A DNA stretch of 64,000 bases from DATFWC01 sp963777755 (GCA_963777755.1 CAVZSC010000013.1:38350-102349); one strand, 5' to 3'. Counted from the first letter of the stretch, positions 46,900 through 55,780 are shown. Notes: generated by a model not told the origin, from the sequence alone. Program-made: numbers and translations.

Positions 46900-47103
46900 A
46901 TGGCAAGCGGCACGGTCAAGTTCTTCAATTCGCAAAAAGGCTTCGGCTTCATTCAGCAGACCGACGGCGGCCCTGACGTGTTCGTTCACGTGTCGGCGGT
47001 CGAACGGGCCGGGCTGCGCGGCCTCGTCGAAGGCCAGAAGGTCACGTTCGACATCGTGACCGAGCGGGGCAAGAAGGCGGCCTCGAACCTGCAGGTCGCA
47101 TAG
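46900..47103 (+). CDS. Cold-shock protein (CspA family)
   Basis: A 67-aa single-stranded nucleic-acid-binding OB fold. RNP1 (KGFGFI) and RNP2 (VFVHVSAV) are intact. The 5' untranslated region from 46686 is about 200 bp and contains TATAT and TTTTTGC runs, consistent with the long leaders of cold-shock genes, which can control their own translation. ATG 46900 follows GGGGACGAGAA. Confidence 0.95.
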   Translation: MASGTVKFFNSQKGFGFIQQTDGGPDVFVHVSAVERAGLRGLVEGQKVTFDIVTERGKKAASNLQVA

Positions 47104-47225
47104 GCTCGGCGCATTGCGCGTCGACCCGCCGCGATAACGTCGGGTCGGTCGAGTCCATTCTTTCGGTGTATGCGCTCTGACTTCGTCCGGGCGCGGACCA
47201 GAAATTTGCCCAATGGAGACTGAGC

Positions 47226-47450
47226 ATGGCACGGAAACCGGCGACGCGTGCGGAGTTCGCGTTCTTCGACGTCTTCTATGAAGACGGGTCGCAGAATTCC
47301 AATCGCAGGATCGACAGCAAGGCACTCGGTGGATTCGAGGGCGATGCGCCCGCCAGAGCCTTGATCGAAGAGCAGGATCGGATCATCGCGGAAAAGCGGC
47401 GGACCGCGCCCGTGGCGATTGCCAGCATCCGTCGCTCCCGCGACAAATAG
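47226..47450 (+). CDS. Conserved small hypothetical protein
   Basis: A 74-aa soluble protein (ATRAEFAFFDVFYEDGSQNSNRRID) with a GGAGA ribosome site before ATG 47226. It resembles small proteins of unknown function found in Bradyrhizobium-type genomes. No catalytic or binding motif is seen. Confidence 0.75.
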   Translation: MARKPATRAEFAFFDVFYEDGSQNSNRRIDSKALGGFEGDAPARALIEEQDRIIAEKRRTAPVAIASIRRSRDK

Positions 47451-47478
47451 CGGGGATCCAGGGCTCCCGCCGTCCACC

Positions 47479-47667
47479 TCACGCCTCTGATCCCTTGTCG
47501 CCGTCGGATCGGCTCTCGCTGTCGCTGTCGCTGTCGCTCTCGACGGCACGCTCGGCTTTGCGTTGCGCGGCTTTTTCCTCCCGCTTCCTCTGCTTTGCCT
47601 CGGCTTTCGCTTGCGCCGCACGGTTGCGATCGGCCCGTTGCAGGCCATAATTCGGTTTGAAAACCAT
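47479..47667 (-). CDS. Small, highly charged conserved protein
   Basis: A 62-aa protein. A short N-terminus (MVFKPNYGLQRADRNRAA) is followed by a Lys/Arg/Glu/Ala-rich helical stretch and a Ser-Asp tail. The gene is convergent with the previous small gene and has GGAAAC before ATG 47667. Similar proteins are common in Bradyrhizobium-like genomes; the function is unknown. It could bind nucleic acid. Confidence 0.72.
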   Translation of the reverse strand: MVFKPNYGLQRADRNRAAQAKAEAKQRKREEKAAQRKAERAVESDSDSDSESRSDGDKGSEA

Positions 47668-47824
47668 GGTGTTTCCTTTCCGGACGACAGTACGCGTGGA
47701 CCCTGCTTAACTCAAAGTGAAATCGTGCGCGGGCCGGCAAATCGACGGGGCATCGGTTTTCCGGTTGCGCAACAATCGCGGTTGACCGATGGTGCGGATC
47801 GCCTGAACGAAGGAAGCTGGGACC

Positions 47825-48682
47825 ATGACCGACGATCGCGCGCCCGCGAGCAAATGGCTCGTCACCACCCAATGGCTCGCCGATCACCTCGACGCCCCCG
47901 ACGTCGTGGTGGTCGACGGCTCGTACTACCTGGCGACGATGAAGCGCGACGCACGGGCGGAGTACCTGGCGGCGCATATTCCCGGCGCCGTGTTCTTCGA
48001 CATCGATCAGATCGCCGACCATACGATCGACCTTCCGCACATGCTGCCGCGCCCCGAGCAGTTCTCCTCGGCGCTGCGCGAGCTCGGTATCGGCGACGGA
48101 CAGACGATCGTGGTCTACGACGGGCTCGGCCTCTACTCCGCGGCGCGCGTGTGGTGGACGTTCCGCATCTTCGGCGCCGGCGACGTGTTCATCCTCGACG
48201 GCGGCTTTCCGAAATGGAAGGCGGAGGGGCGTCCAATCGATTTCGGAGAGGTGAAGCGGCTGCCGCGCCATTTCACCGCGCGCAAGGACCATGCGGCGGT
48301 CGCGGCGGTCGCCGACGTCCAGCAGGCGCTCGCGAGCGGCCACGCCCAGGTGGTCGACGCGCGATCGGCCGAGCGCTTCCGCGGCGAGGCGGCGGAGCCG
48401 CGCCCGCATTTGCGTGCGGGGCGCATGCCGGGGTCGCGCAACGTGCCGTTCCAGGGGCTGCTCGAGGGCGGGCGGCTCGCCCCACCGGAGCAGCTCGCGG
48501 CGGCGTTCCGCGCCGGCGGCGTGGACACCGACAAGCCGATCATCACCAGCTGCGGCTCAGGCGTCACCGCCGCCATCCTGACGTTCGCGCTCGATGCGCT
48601 CGGCAAGGATCACGTGCGCCTGTACGACGGGTCGTGGTCGGAATGGGGCGCACGGGCGGACCTTCCGGTCGAGAAGGGCTGA
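47825..48682 (+). CDS. sseA: 3-mercaptopyruvate sulfurtransferase
   Basis: A 285-aa two-domain rhodanese. The active loop CGSGVTA (C243) marks mercaptopyruvate rather than thiosulfate specificity. The N-terminal inactive domain (VVVVDGSYYLATMKRDARAEYLAAHIPGAVFFD) is complete. It moves sulfane sulfur to thiols or cyanide and fits with the nearby cysteine synthase and persulfide dioxygenase. Confidence 0.94.
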   Translation: MTDDRAPASKWLVTTQWLADHLDAPDVVVVDGSYYLATMKRDARAEYLAAHIPGAVFFDIDQIADHTIDLPHMLPRPEQFSSALRELGIGDGQTIVVYDGLGLYSAARVWWTFRIFGAGDVFILDGGFPKWKAEGRPIDFGEVKRLPRHFTARKDHAAVAAVADVQQALASGHAQVVDARSAERFRGEAAEPRPHLRAGRMPGSRNVPFQGLLEGGRLAPPEQLAAAFRAGGVDTDKPIITSCGSGVTAAILTFALDALGKDHVRLYDGSWSEWGARADLPVEKG

Positions 48683-48880
48683 CGCGAAAGAACGATCTCC
48701 GCGGTGCAGCCGCCGCAACCGATCTTTGCTCGTCAGGCAGCGCCCGCGAGCATAGTTTGCGTCAATGCGCGCGTGCCTTGATCGCGTGTGAGCCTTCGCA
48801 TAACTAAGTCCACAAGCAGGACATGGCGCGATGACGTTCGGTCTTACGCCGGCGCGCTCGCGCAACTGAAGGAGGCGGCA

Positions 48881-49537
48881 ATGGCTCTGGCAATCGGCGA
48901 CACGGCTCCGGATTTCGAAGCCGATACGACGGAAGGTAAGATCCGCTTTCATGACTTCATCGGCGACACGTGGGTGGTGCTGTTCTCGCATCCGAAGGAT
49001 TTCACGCCGGTGTGCACCACCGAGCTCGGCTACATGGCGCGGATCAAGCCGGAATTCGACAAGCGCGGCGTGAAGATCGTCGGGCTTTCGGCCGACCCGG
49101 TCGATAGCCATTCGAAATGGGCGCAGGACATCAAGGACACGCAAGGGTTTGCACCGAACTATCCGATGATCGGCGACCCCGATCTCACGATCTCCAAGGC
49201 CTACGGCATGCTGCCGGCCGCGGCGTCCGCGGACGGCCCGCGCACCGCAGCCGACAATCAGACCGTGCGCAACGTGTTCGTCATCGGCCCCGACAAGAAG
49301 ATCAAGCTGATCCTGGTCTATCCGATGACGACGGGACGAAATTTCGACGAGGTGCTGCGCGTCATCGACTCGCTGCAGCTGACCGCCAAGCACAAGGTGG
49401 CGACGCCGGCCCAGTGGAAGCAGGGCGAGGACGTGATCATCGCCGGCTCGGTCTCCGACGAGGACGCCAAGAAGGCCTATCCCCAAGGCTGGAAGGCGCC
49501 GCGGCCCTACATCCGCATCGTGCCGCAGCCGAGGTAG
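48881..49537 (+). CDS. 1-Cys peroxiredoxin (Prx6 type)
   Basis: A 218-aa peroxidase with the peroxidatic cysteine C45 in DFTPVCTTE, and the long C-terminal domain (YPMTTGRNFDEVLRVIDSLQ) of the Prx6 class. No resolving cysteine is evident. ATG 48881 follows GGAGG. A strong terminator lies downstream. Confidence 0.94.
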   Translation: MALAIGDTAPDFEADTTEGKIRFHDFIGDTWVVLFSHPKDFTPVCTTELGYMARIKPEFDKRGVKIVGLSADPVDSHSKWAQDIKDTQGFAPNYPMIGDPDLTISKAYGMLPAAASADGPRTAADNQTVRNVFVIGPDKKIKLILVYPMTTGRNFDEVLRVIDSLQLTAKHKVATPAQWKQGEDVIIAGSVSDEDAKKAYPQGWKAPRPYIRIVPQPR

Positions 49538-49595
49538 CGGGTTCGTCATCGCCCGGCGATGACGACTTGTCTCAGTTCTGACAGAAAGCAATTCC

Positions 49596-49629
49596 ATGCT
49601 CCGCTGATCACTCAGCGGAGCATTTTTTT
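49596..49629 (+). terminator. Rho-independent terminator after the peroxiredoxin
   Basis: A 12-bp perfect stem ATGCTCCGCTGA / TCAGCGGAGCAT with a 4-nt TCAC loop, followed by TTTTTT. It ends 12 bp before the next gene's start. Confidence 0.92.
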
Positions 49630-49641
49630 AGGGCAAAGCCC

Positions 49642-50679
49642 ATGATTTTCCGACAATTATTCGACAACGTCTCGTCCACCTACAGCTACCTCCTCGCCAG
49701 CCGGCGCGGCGGCGAGGCGCTCATCATCGATCCGGTGCTCGAGCGGGTCGATCGCTACCTGCAGCTCGTCGGCGAGCTCGATCTGAAGCTGGTCAAGGCG
49801 GTCGACACGCACCTCCACGCCGATCACATCACCGGGCTCGGGGCGCTGCGCGACCGCACCCACTGCATCACCGTGATGGGCGAGCAGTCGGGCGTCGACG
49901 TCGTGTCCATGCGCGTCGCCGAGGGTGATACGATCAAGGTCGAGGGGCTCTCGCTCGACGTGCTCTATACGCCCGGCCACACCGACGACTCATACAGCTT
50001 CCGCATGGGCGACCGGGTGTTCACCGGCGACACGCTGCTGATCCGCGGCACCGGCCGCACCGATTTCCAGAACGGCGATCCGCGCCAGCAATACGACTCG
50101 ATCTTCAACAAGCTGCTGCGGCTGCCGGACGACACGCTGGTGTTTCCGGCGCACGACTACAAGGGCGACACGGTCTCCACTATCGGCGAGGAGAAGGCGT
50201 TCAATCCGCGCCTGCAGGTGAAATCGGTCGACGACTATGTGGCGCTGATGAACAGCCTCAACCTGCCCAACCCGAAGATGATGGATGTGGCGGTGCCCTC
50301 CAACATGCGGCAGGGCCTGGCGCAGGATCAGGTGGCCCGACGCGGCTGGGCCGTGGCGGTGCACGAAGCAATGGACCTCGTCGGCCAGGCGGACGTCGCC
50401 TTCATCGACCTGCGGGAGGCCGGCGAGCGTGAGAAGCACGGGGTGATCGCCGGCTCGCTGCATGCCCCCTACCCCGACCTGCAAGGCAACATCCGGCCCG
50501 GCGGTATGTTGCACGCGCTCGCTGCGTCCACCGGCAAACGTATCCTGTTCTACTGCGCGTTCGGCGAGCGTTCCGCCATGGCGGTGCAGGCAGCGCAGGA
50601 CGCCGGGCTCACGTCCGCCTGCCACCTGCAGGGCGGGCTCGCGGCGTGGAAGAAGGCCGAGGGGCCGGTTGCGCGTTAG
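49642..50679 (+). CDS. Persulfide dioxygenase-rhodanese fusion
   Basis: A 345-aa enzyme. The N-terminal metallo-beta-lactamase domain has THLHADH and PGHT, as in ETHE1-type persulfide dioxygenases that oxidise glutathione persulfide to sulfite. The C-terminal rhodanese domain has the active loop YCAFGERSAMA. Such fusions (PRF) couple sulfur transfer to oxidation. The preceding terminator gives it its own transcript. Its stop overlaps the convergent monooxygenase gene by 4 bp. Confidence 0.92.
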   Translation: MIFRQLFDNVSSTYSYLLASRRGGEALIIDPVLERVDRYLQLVGELDLKLVKAVDTHLHADHITGLGALRDRTHCITVMGEQSGVDVVSMRVAEGDTIKVEGLSLDVLYTPGHTDDSYSFRMGDRVFTGDTLLIRGTGRTDFQNGDPRQQYDSIFNKLLRLPDDTLVFPAHDYKGDTVSTIGEEKAFNPRLQVKSVDDYVALMNSLNLPNPKMMDVAVPSNMRQGLAQDQVARRGWAVAVHEAMDLVGQADVAFIDLREAGEREKHGVIAGSLHAPYPDLQGNIRPGGMLHALAASTGKRILFYCAFGERSAMAVQAAQDAGLTSACHLQGGLAAWKKAEGPVAR

Positions 50680-51833
50680 ATCGGTTCGTTGAGGATGCCG
50701 TCGCTCACGCCGATGCGCGCCGATCCATTCAACGTCAATTCCGCCCGGGCGGCTTCCAGCTCCGCGGCCGAACGCACCGACTGCTCGTCATGCAGCCACT
50801 GGCCGGAGAACGTGTAGACGAAGGCGCAGCGTGCGTAGCGCTGCATCGCATAGCGCATCAGCCTGGCCTTGATCGGGCCGTCGTCGCTGAGCACCTCGCG
50901 CGCCAGGACGAGCGCATCCTCGGCCGCCATGGCGGCGCCCTGGGTGAGATGCGGCGCGAAGGTGTGCGCGGCGTCGCCGCCGATCACCACGCGCCCGCGA
51001 TGCCACGGCCACGGCAGCATCAGCGGCTCGATCGGGCTGTAGACGATGTCGGAGCTCGCGTTGAGCGAGGCGGCGATCTCGGCGACGTAGCTGCCGTACG
51101 GGGCAAGTCGTTGCCGGAACAGATGCGCCAGGTCCTGTCCGGCGAAATCGGCGTCGGGCGCTTCGGGGCGGATGTGGAACAGGTACATGACGTCGTTGCC
51201 GAGCGGCATCGCGCCGGTCTTGCTGCCGATCCCCTGCAGGAACTCCATCCCGCGCACATCGTCCGGCCGCGGCGCTTGCACCCGCCAGGCGCCGTAACCG
51301 GACGGTCGCGGCGCGAACGCCGTCCCGACGAGATGGAGCCGTGTGGTGGAGCGTATGCCGTCGAAGCCGGCCAGCAGATCGAACGAGTCCTGCTCGCCCG
51401 TCGAGAGCTCCACGTCCACCCGATCCTTGTCGTCGTGGATCGCGTTGACGGTGACGCCCAGGCGGACCTGCACGCCGGCCCTCTCCACGGCCCCCAGCAG
51501 GATCTTGTGCAGCTGCAAGCGCGACAGGGCGCAAAACGCCGGCACCTTCTCGTCGCCGAGCAGGAACTTGTGCTCGACGATCAGCCGCCGGTCGGGATCG
51601 AAGATCCACATGCGGTCATAGCGGAACCCGGTATCGAGGATCTCGTCGAGAACGCCGAGCGTGTCGTAGACGCGCAGCGCATTCGCCGGCTGGCCGAGCC
51701 CGACCCCCGGGATATCGAAGGCCGGCCGCCGCTCGATGAGGACGACCTCCACGCCGCGCCGTGCGAATGTTGCGGCGGCCGTTAACCCGCCGACGCCGCC
51801 GCCGACCACCAGAACCCGTCGAACATCGCCCAC
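50676..51833 (-). CDS. FAD-dependent aromatic hydroxylase-like monooxygenase
   Basis: A 385-aa group A flavin monooxygenase. It has VLVVGGGVGGLTAA for FAD binding, a middle DGIRSTTR (DG motif), and GDAAHTFAPHLTQGAAMAAEDA (GD motif). It likely hydroxylates a phenolic or pyridine substrate with NAD(P)H. The start is GTG 51833; no ribosome site is visible because an inverted repeat begins two bases before it. The protein's N-terminus looks complete. Confidence 0.88.
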   Translation of the reverse strand: MGDVRRVLVVGGGVGGLTAAATFARRGVEVVLIERRPAFDIPGVGLGQPANALRVYDTLGVLDEILDTGFRYDRMWIFDPDRRLIVEHKFLLGDEKVPAFCALSRLQLHKILLGAVERAGVQVRLGVTVNAIHDDKDRVDVELSTGEQDSFDLLAGFDGIRSTTRLHLVGTAFAPRPSGYGAWRVQAPRPDDVRGMEFLQGIGSKTGAMPLGNDVMYLFHIRPEAPDADFAGQDLAHLFRQRLAPYGSYVAEIAASLNASSDIVYSPIEPLMLPWPWHRGRVVIGGDAAHTFAPHLTQGAAMAAEDALVLAREVLSDDGPIKARLMRYAMQRYARCAFVYTFSGQWLHDEQSVRSAAELEAARAELTLNGSARIGVSDGILNEPI

Positions 51834-51834
51834 G

Positions 51835-51910
51835 CTAGTGTCCCGGTTCCGACGTTCGTATCACTTTGCAGCATCCTCTCGTACGAACGCCGGAACCAAA
51901 GGGACACTAG
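51835..51910. repeat. MITE-like inverted repeat 1 (CTAGTGTCCC ends)
   Basis: A 76-bp imperfect palindrome. Both ends read CTAGTGTCCC inward; the arms continue GGTTCCGACGTTCGTA and, on the other side, TTT plus GGTTCCGGCGTTCGTA. One arm thus has a 3-nt bulge and one mismatch. The centre is about 16 bp. It starts 2 bp before a GTG start codon. Confidence 0.8.
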
Positions 51911-51923
51911 TAAGCATATGATT

Positions 51924-52001
51924 CTAGTGTGGCGTTGGATTTGACGTTCCTATGAAGGAATCGCCGCAATGCTGATAGGAACGTCAAATCCGCCACACTA
52001 G
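51924..52001. repeat. MITE-like inverted repeat 2 (CTAGTGTGGCG ends)
   Basis: A 78-bp imperfect palindrome 13 bp from repeat 1. Both ends read CTAGTGTGGCG inward, then GATTTGACGTTCCTAT, with an extra TTG in the left arm. It shares the CTAGTGT tips and the 3-nt bulge design of repeat 1, but the arm sequences differ. Confidence 0.8.
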
Positions 52002-52050
52002 CCCCTTCCGCTCTGTCATCACGGCGAATGAGCGCCCGCAGCCGGGCGCC

Positions 52051-53031
52051 CTACTCCACCTTGATGTTCGCGGCGCGGACCACCCTGCCCCACTTTTCGG
52101 CTTCCTCGGCCAGCAGCCGGCCGTAGGCTGAGGGTGACCCCGCAAGCGGCTCGCCGCCGAGTTCGGCAATGCGCGCCCTGGCCTTGGGATCGGCCAGCAC
52201 GGCGGTGATCTCGCGGTTGAGCTTCTCGATGATCTCGAGGGGCGTGTTGCGTGGCGCGCCGAAGCCGAACGAGCCGCTCGCCTCGTAGCCGGGCACGAAA
52301 TCGCCGACCGTCGGCAAGTCCGGCAGCAGTTGCGAGCGCGCCGCCGTGGACACCGCCAGCGCGCGAACCTTGCCGGCCTTGATATGCGGAATCGAGGCCT
52401 GCGAGGTGTCGAACATGAGCTGCACCGCCCCGCCGATCAGATCCGTCATCGCGTTGCCGGCGCCGCGATACGGCACATGCACCATGTCCACGCCAGCCAT
52501 CATCTTGAACAATTCGCCCGACATGTGGATGCCGGTGCCGACGCCGGCCGAAGCGAAGTTGAGCTTGCCGGGATTGGCCTTCGCGTAGGCGATGAGCTCG
52601 GGAACGGTCGTGACCGGCAGCGACGGGTTCACCACCACGACGTACGGCACGCGCACCATGCCGGCGACCGGTGCGATGTCGCGAATGAAATTGAAGGCGA
52701 GCTTGTCGTAGAGCGTGTCGTTGACCGTGTTCGCCGGAACCACCTTGAGCAGCGTGTAGCCGTCCGGCGGCGCCTTCACCACGGCCTCGGTCCCGACATT
52801 GCCGCCGGCGCCCGCCCGGTTCTCGATGATCACCTGTTGACCGAGCCGCTCGGTGAGCCATTGCGCCATCAGACGGGCCAGGATGTCGGACCCGCTGCCG
52901 GCGGCGAAGCCGACGATGATGCGCACCGGCTGCGTCGGATAGGCCTGCGCATAGGCGATCGGTGGCAGCATCGGGAGCGCGACGGCACCGGCTGCCAGAT
53001 GGAGAAATCGACGGCGCGGAAGTTTCATCAT
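52051..53031 (-). CDS. Bug/TctC-type periplasmic solute-binding protein
   Basis: A 326-aa receptor of the tripartite-tricarboxylate family. It has a Tat-like leader (PRRRFLHLAAGAVALPML) with cleavage after IAYAQ, then GFAAGSGSDILARLM, ENRAGAGGNVGTEAV and HVPYRGAGNAMTDL. Start ATG 53031 or the adjacent 53028, behind GAGGGG. It is the third Bug protein in the window, beside a flavin monooxygenase and a cupin, and may bind an aromatic acid. Confidence 0.9.
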   Translation of the reverse strand: MMKLPRRRFLHLAAGAVALPMLPPIAYAQAYPTQPVRIIVGFAAGSGSDILARLMAQWLTERLGQQVIIENRAGAGGNVGTEAVVKAPPDGYTLLKVVPANTVNDTLYDKLAFNFIRDIAPVAGMVRVPYVVVVNPSLPVTTVPELIAYAKANPGKLNFASAGVGTGIHMSGELFKMMAGVDMVHVPYRGAGNAMTDLIGGAVQLMFDTSQASIPHIKAGKVRALAVSTAARSQLLPDLPTVGDFVPGYEASGSFGFGAPRNTPLEIIEKLNREITAVLADPKARARIAELGGEPLAGSPSAYGRLLAEEAEKWGRVVRAANIKVE

Positions 53032-53138
53032 GTGCGTACCCCTCAGGATGGACGATGCAGCGCGCAACTCTGCTTCGTGCGATCCAACAGTGGACCGTCA
53101 CGTGATGCCCAGCGGCGCTTTTGGGTCTTTTGACCCGA

Positions 53139-53564
53139 TCAGGCCGGAGACGCGAGCGGCTTGCCCTTCTCCACTACGTACGTGATCAGGATCTTCGTCT
53201 TGGCGGTGCCGGGCTTACCTCCGGCGTGCGGTGTCGAGGCCGGGATCTGGAATGCATCGCCCGGCTTCAGCATGCGGGTCGCCTGACCTTCGATGGGGAG
53301 CTCGAAGCCGCCTTCGATGACATAGGCGGACTCGATGCCCGGATGCGTGTGGCGCCCGACCGCCACGCCGGCTTCGATCTCCGCCTCGACGAGCATCGTC
53401 ACGTATCCGGTCACCGGACCGTCCTGCTGCGACAGAATCTTCCGTGTGACGCCGCCCGTTGCGGCGGGCGGCGCCCCCTGCGCCGATGCCTCGGTGGCGA
53501 CAAAACCCGTAACCGCGCAGATGGCGCAGGACGCAAAACCCGCAAAGCCTCGCCGTGTCAGCAT
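53139..53564 (-). CDS. Exported cupin-domain protein with Tat-like leader
   Basis: A 141-aa protein. MLTRRGFAGFASC is a Tat-like start, with cleavage near ASAQ. The cupin core has GRHTHPGIESAYVIEGGFEL (H, H, E) and PASTPHAGG (H), so metal ligands are complete. ATG 53564 follows GGGAGGATGCC. Such proteins are often annotated as cupin domain-containing; the substrate is unknown. Confidence 0.86.
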   Translation of the reverse strand: MLTRRGFAGFASCAICAVTGFVATEASAQGAPPAATGGVTRKILSQQDGPVTGYVTMLVEAEIEAGVAVGRHTHPGIESAYVIEGGFELPIEGQATRMLKPGDAFQIPASTPHAGGKPGTAKTKILITYVVEKGKPLASPA

Positions 53565-53770
53565 GGCATCCTCCCTGCCGCTCCCGAGCGTTCGCACCCG
53601 GATTTCGGCGATCGAAGTCGTACCCCTCTCATCATGGTCTGGCAAGGCAAGGACTTGGCGCACGCCGCGCGGCGGTTGTGGGCGCCACCGATGAGCGCCG
53701 TCGTCGCCGTTTGCAGTGCGCGCGATTGCCTCTACTGTCCCGGCTTCCGCAATCCTTCGCGTGGTGGCGC

Positions 53771-54565
53771 ATGCCCAAGGTCGATCTCGGCGACGGTCAC
53801 ATCCACTACGAAACGTATGGGACTGGGACGCCCGTCCTCCTGGTGCCGGGGCTAGGCGGCGTCGGCAGCTATTGGGCGCCCAACATCCCCGCCTTCTCGG
53901 AGCGCCATCAGGTCGTCGTTCACGATCATCGCGGCACCGGCCAGAGCAGCCGCTCGAAGATCCGCTATTCGGTCGACCAGATGACCCGCGACCTCATCGG
54001 CGTCATGGACCACCTGAGAATCGCGCAGGCGCACCTCGTCGGGCACTCCACCGGCGGCGCCATCGGGCAGACGCTTGCGGCCACGCACCCGGAGCGGCTG
54101 AAGAGCCTCACGATCTACGCCAGCTGGACCAAGGCGGACCCGTTCTTCCGCCGCGTGTTCGAGGCGCGCCGCGCCCTGCTGACCGCGTCGGGCGCCGCAC
54201 CCTACGTCCGCTCGACCGCGGTGTTTCTCTATCCCGACTGGTGGGTGAACCAGAACATCGGCCTCCTGGAAGAACGCGAGAAGCTGGTCATTCCGGCATT
54301 TCCGCCGGCCGAGATCGTGGCGAGCCGCATCGACGCCATCGTGGCGTTCGACCGCACCGCCGACCTGCCCAACATCCGCGTCCCCACGCTGGTCGTCTGC
54401 GCCAGGGACGACATCCGCACGCCGCCCTATTTCAGCCGGGAGCTCGCGCAGAAAATCCCCGGCGCCGAGCTCGCCGAGCTCGAGCGCGGCGGCCATTGCG
54501 CCTCGGAGGTGGACCCGCCGGCATTCAATCACGCAGTCCTCGGCTTCATCGCCCGGCACCCGTGA
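53771..54565 (+). CDS. Alpha/beta hydrolase (RutD-like)
   Basis: A 264-aa serine hydrolase. The nucleophile is in GHSTGG, the acid in VVCARDDIRTP and the histidine in GGHCASE. Start MPKVDLGDGHIHYETYG resembles RutD, the aminoacrylate hydrolase of uracil breakdown. The RidA-family gene follows 68 bp later, as RutC accompanies RutD. RutA/B/F genes are absent, so a related amine/imine step outside pyrimidine use is also possible. Confidence 0.85.
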   Translation: MPKVDLGDGHIHYETYGTGTPVLLVPGLGGVGSYWAPNIPAFSERHQVVVHDHRGTGQSSRSKIRYSVDQMTRDLIGVMDHLRIAQAHLVGHSTGGAIGQTLAATHPERLKSLTIYASWTKADPFFRRVFEARRALLTASGAAPYVRSTAVFLYPDWWVNQNIGLLEEREKLVIPAFPPAEIVASRIDAIVAFDRTADLPNIRVPTLVVCARDDIRTPPYFSRELAQKIPGAELAELERGGHCASEVDPPAFNHAVLGFIARHP

Positions 54566-54633
54566 GGCGCCGCTGATCCCGAGGCATCCTGCAGCGACTC
54601 GGCACACATCGATGTTGAAACGGAGGTCGATCC

Positions 54634-55020
54634 ATGTCGTACCAGGTCATCGTTCCGAAAGGCTCGGCACCGCCGCTCGCCCCCTATTCGCCCGGCGTAA
54701 AGGCGGGGAACGCGCTCTATGTATCGGGGACACTCGCGCTCGACAGCAACGGCAAGCTGGTCGGCCGGAATGACGTCAGGGCGCAGACGCGGCACATCCT
54801 CGAGACGATCAAGTCCGTGCTGGAAGCGGCCGGAGGATCGATGAGGGACATCACCTTCAACCACATCTTCCTCTCCGACATGAGCTGCTACGCGGCCATG
54901 AACGAGATCTACCGGGAGTACTTCCCGCAAGATCCGCCGGCACGCTACTGCATCCGCGCCGACCTGGTGAGACCCGAGTTCCTGGTCGAGATCGCGTCCG
55001 TTGCGCACCTGGATGGATAG
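54634..55020 (+). CDS. RidA/RutC family enamine-imine deaminase
   Basis: A 128-aa trimeric YjgF protein. The signature runs YSPGVKAGNALYVSGTLALD...DPPARYCIRADLVRPEFLVEIASVA; the conserved arginine that binds the carboxylate is in PPARY. It hydrolyses reactive enamines to keto-acids and ammonia. ATG 54634 follows CGGAGG. It is downstream of the RutD-like hydrolase on the same strand. Confidence 0.92.
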   Translation: MSYQVIVPKGSAPPLAPYSPGVKAGNALYVSGTLALDSNGKLVGRNDVRAQTRHILETIKSVLEAAGGSMRDITFNHIFLSDMSCYAAMNEIYREYFPQDPPARYCIRADLVRPEFLVEIASVAHLDG

Positions 55021-55117
55021 ACCGCGACCACGCCTGTGCGGAAAGCTCGGGGCGAGCCTTGCGGTTGCCCGCTTCGCCGCCGGGCCGCTCTGATCGAACG
55101 GCAGCTCGGCATCACGG

Positions 55118-55657
55118 TCAGAGTTGCTTGGTCATCCGGATCAGCCTGGCGTCCGTGACGGCGGCCGTGACCGCCCATCCGGACTTGCGGGCCAGCGCCG
55201 TCATTGCAGCGTTGGAGCGCAGCACCTCGCCGGTCAGGTAACTGATACCGACGCTCCGGGCGCGGGCGGCGAGGATTCACATGAGCCGCGTGCCGAGGGT
55301 TCTGCGTTGCCAGGCGTCGGCGACAGAGAGCGCGATGTCGCAGCTGATCTGGTCGGGCGCCATCACATAGTACGCCTCGCCGATCATCACGCAGGTGCCG
55401 GCGACGACGGTCTCCGCGATCATAGCGAGCCGGTGCCAATGGTCCGCGTGTGTCATGCGGTGGAGCTCGCGCGGCGACAGCTCCTTCAGGGTGCCGAGAA
55501 ACCGGTTGTGACGGGACCCGGCAGAAAGCTGACGGATGTACGACCGGATGACGTCGCAATCCCCGGGGCTTGCCGGGCGAACCGTCACGCTCGGTGCACC
55601 CGGCAGGCACACCGCATGAACCAATCGGGGTTCGGCTTCGAAGGTATCCACCGCCAT
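55118..55657 (-). pseudogene. GNAT acetyltransferase interrupted by an in-frame stop
   Basis: A GNAT-fold N-acetyltransferase of about 179 codons (VTVRPASPGDCDVIRSYIRQL...SVADAWQRRTLGTRLM). A TGA at 55277-55279 interrupts it, but the same frame continues with clear homologous sequence (ILAARARSVGISYLTGEV...ARLIRMTKQL) to the true stop at 55118. This is a point change, either a real nonsense mutation or an error. The start is taken as 55657; 55726 is also possible. Confidence 0.72.
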
Positions 55658-55780
55658 GATTCTCGTCCGATCATGCCACCCCTGGTGGGACAGATGAGCG
55701 GCGCGGCCGAACTCTGCTTCATGCACGTTGCGCCAATTGGTTCGTTCTTGCGACGTCTCGATGCCCTGCCAAGGCCTTGA

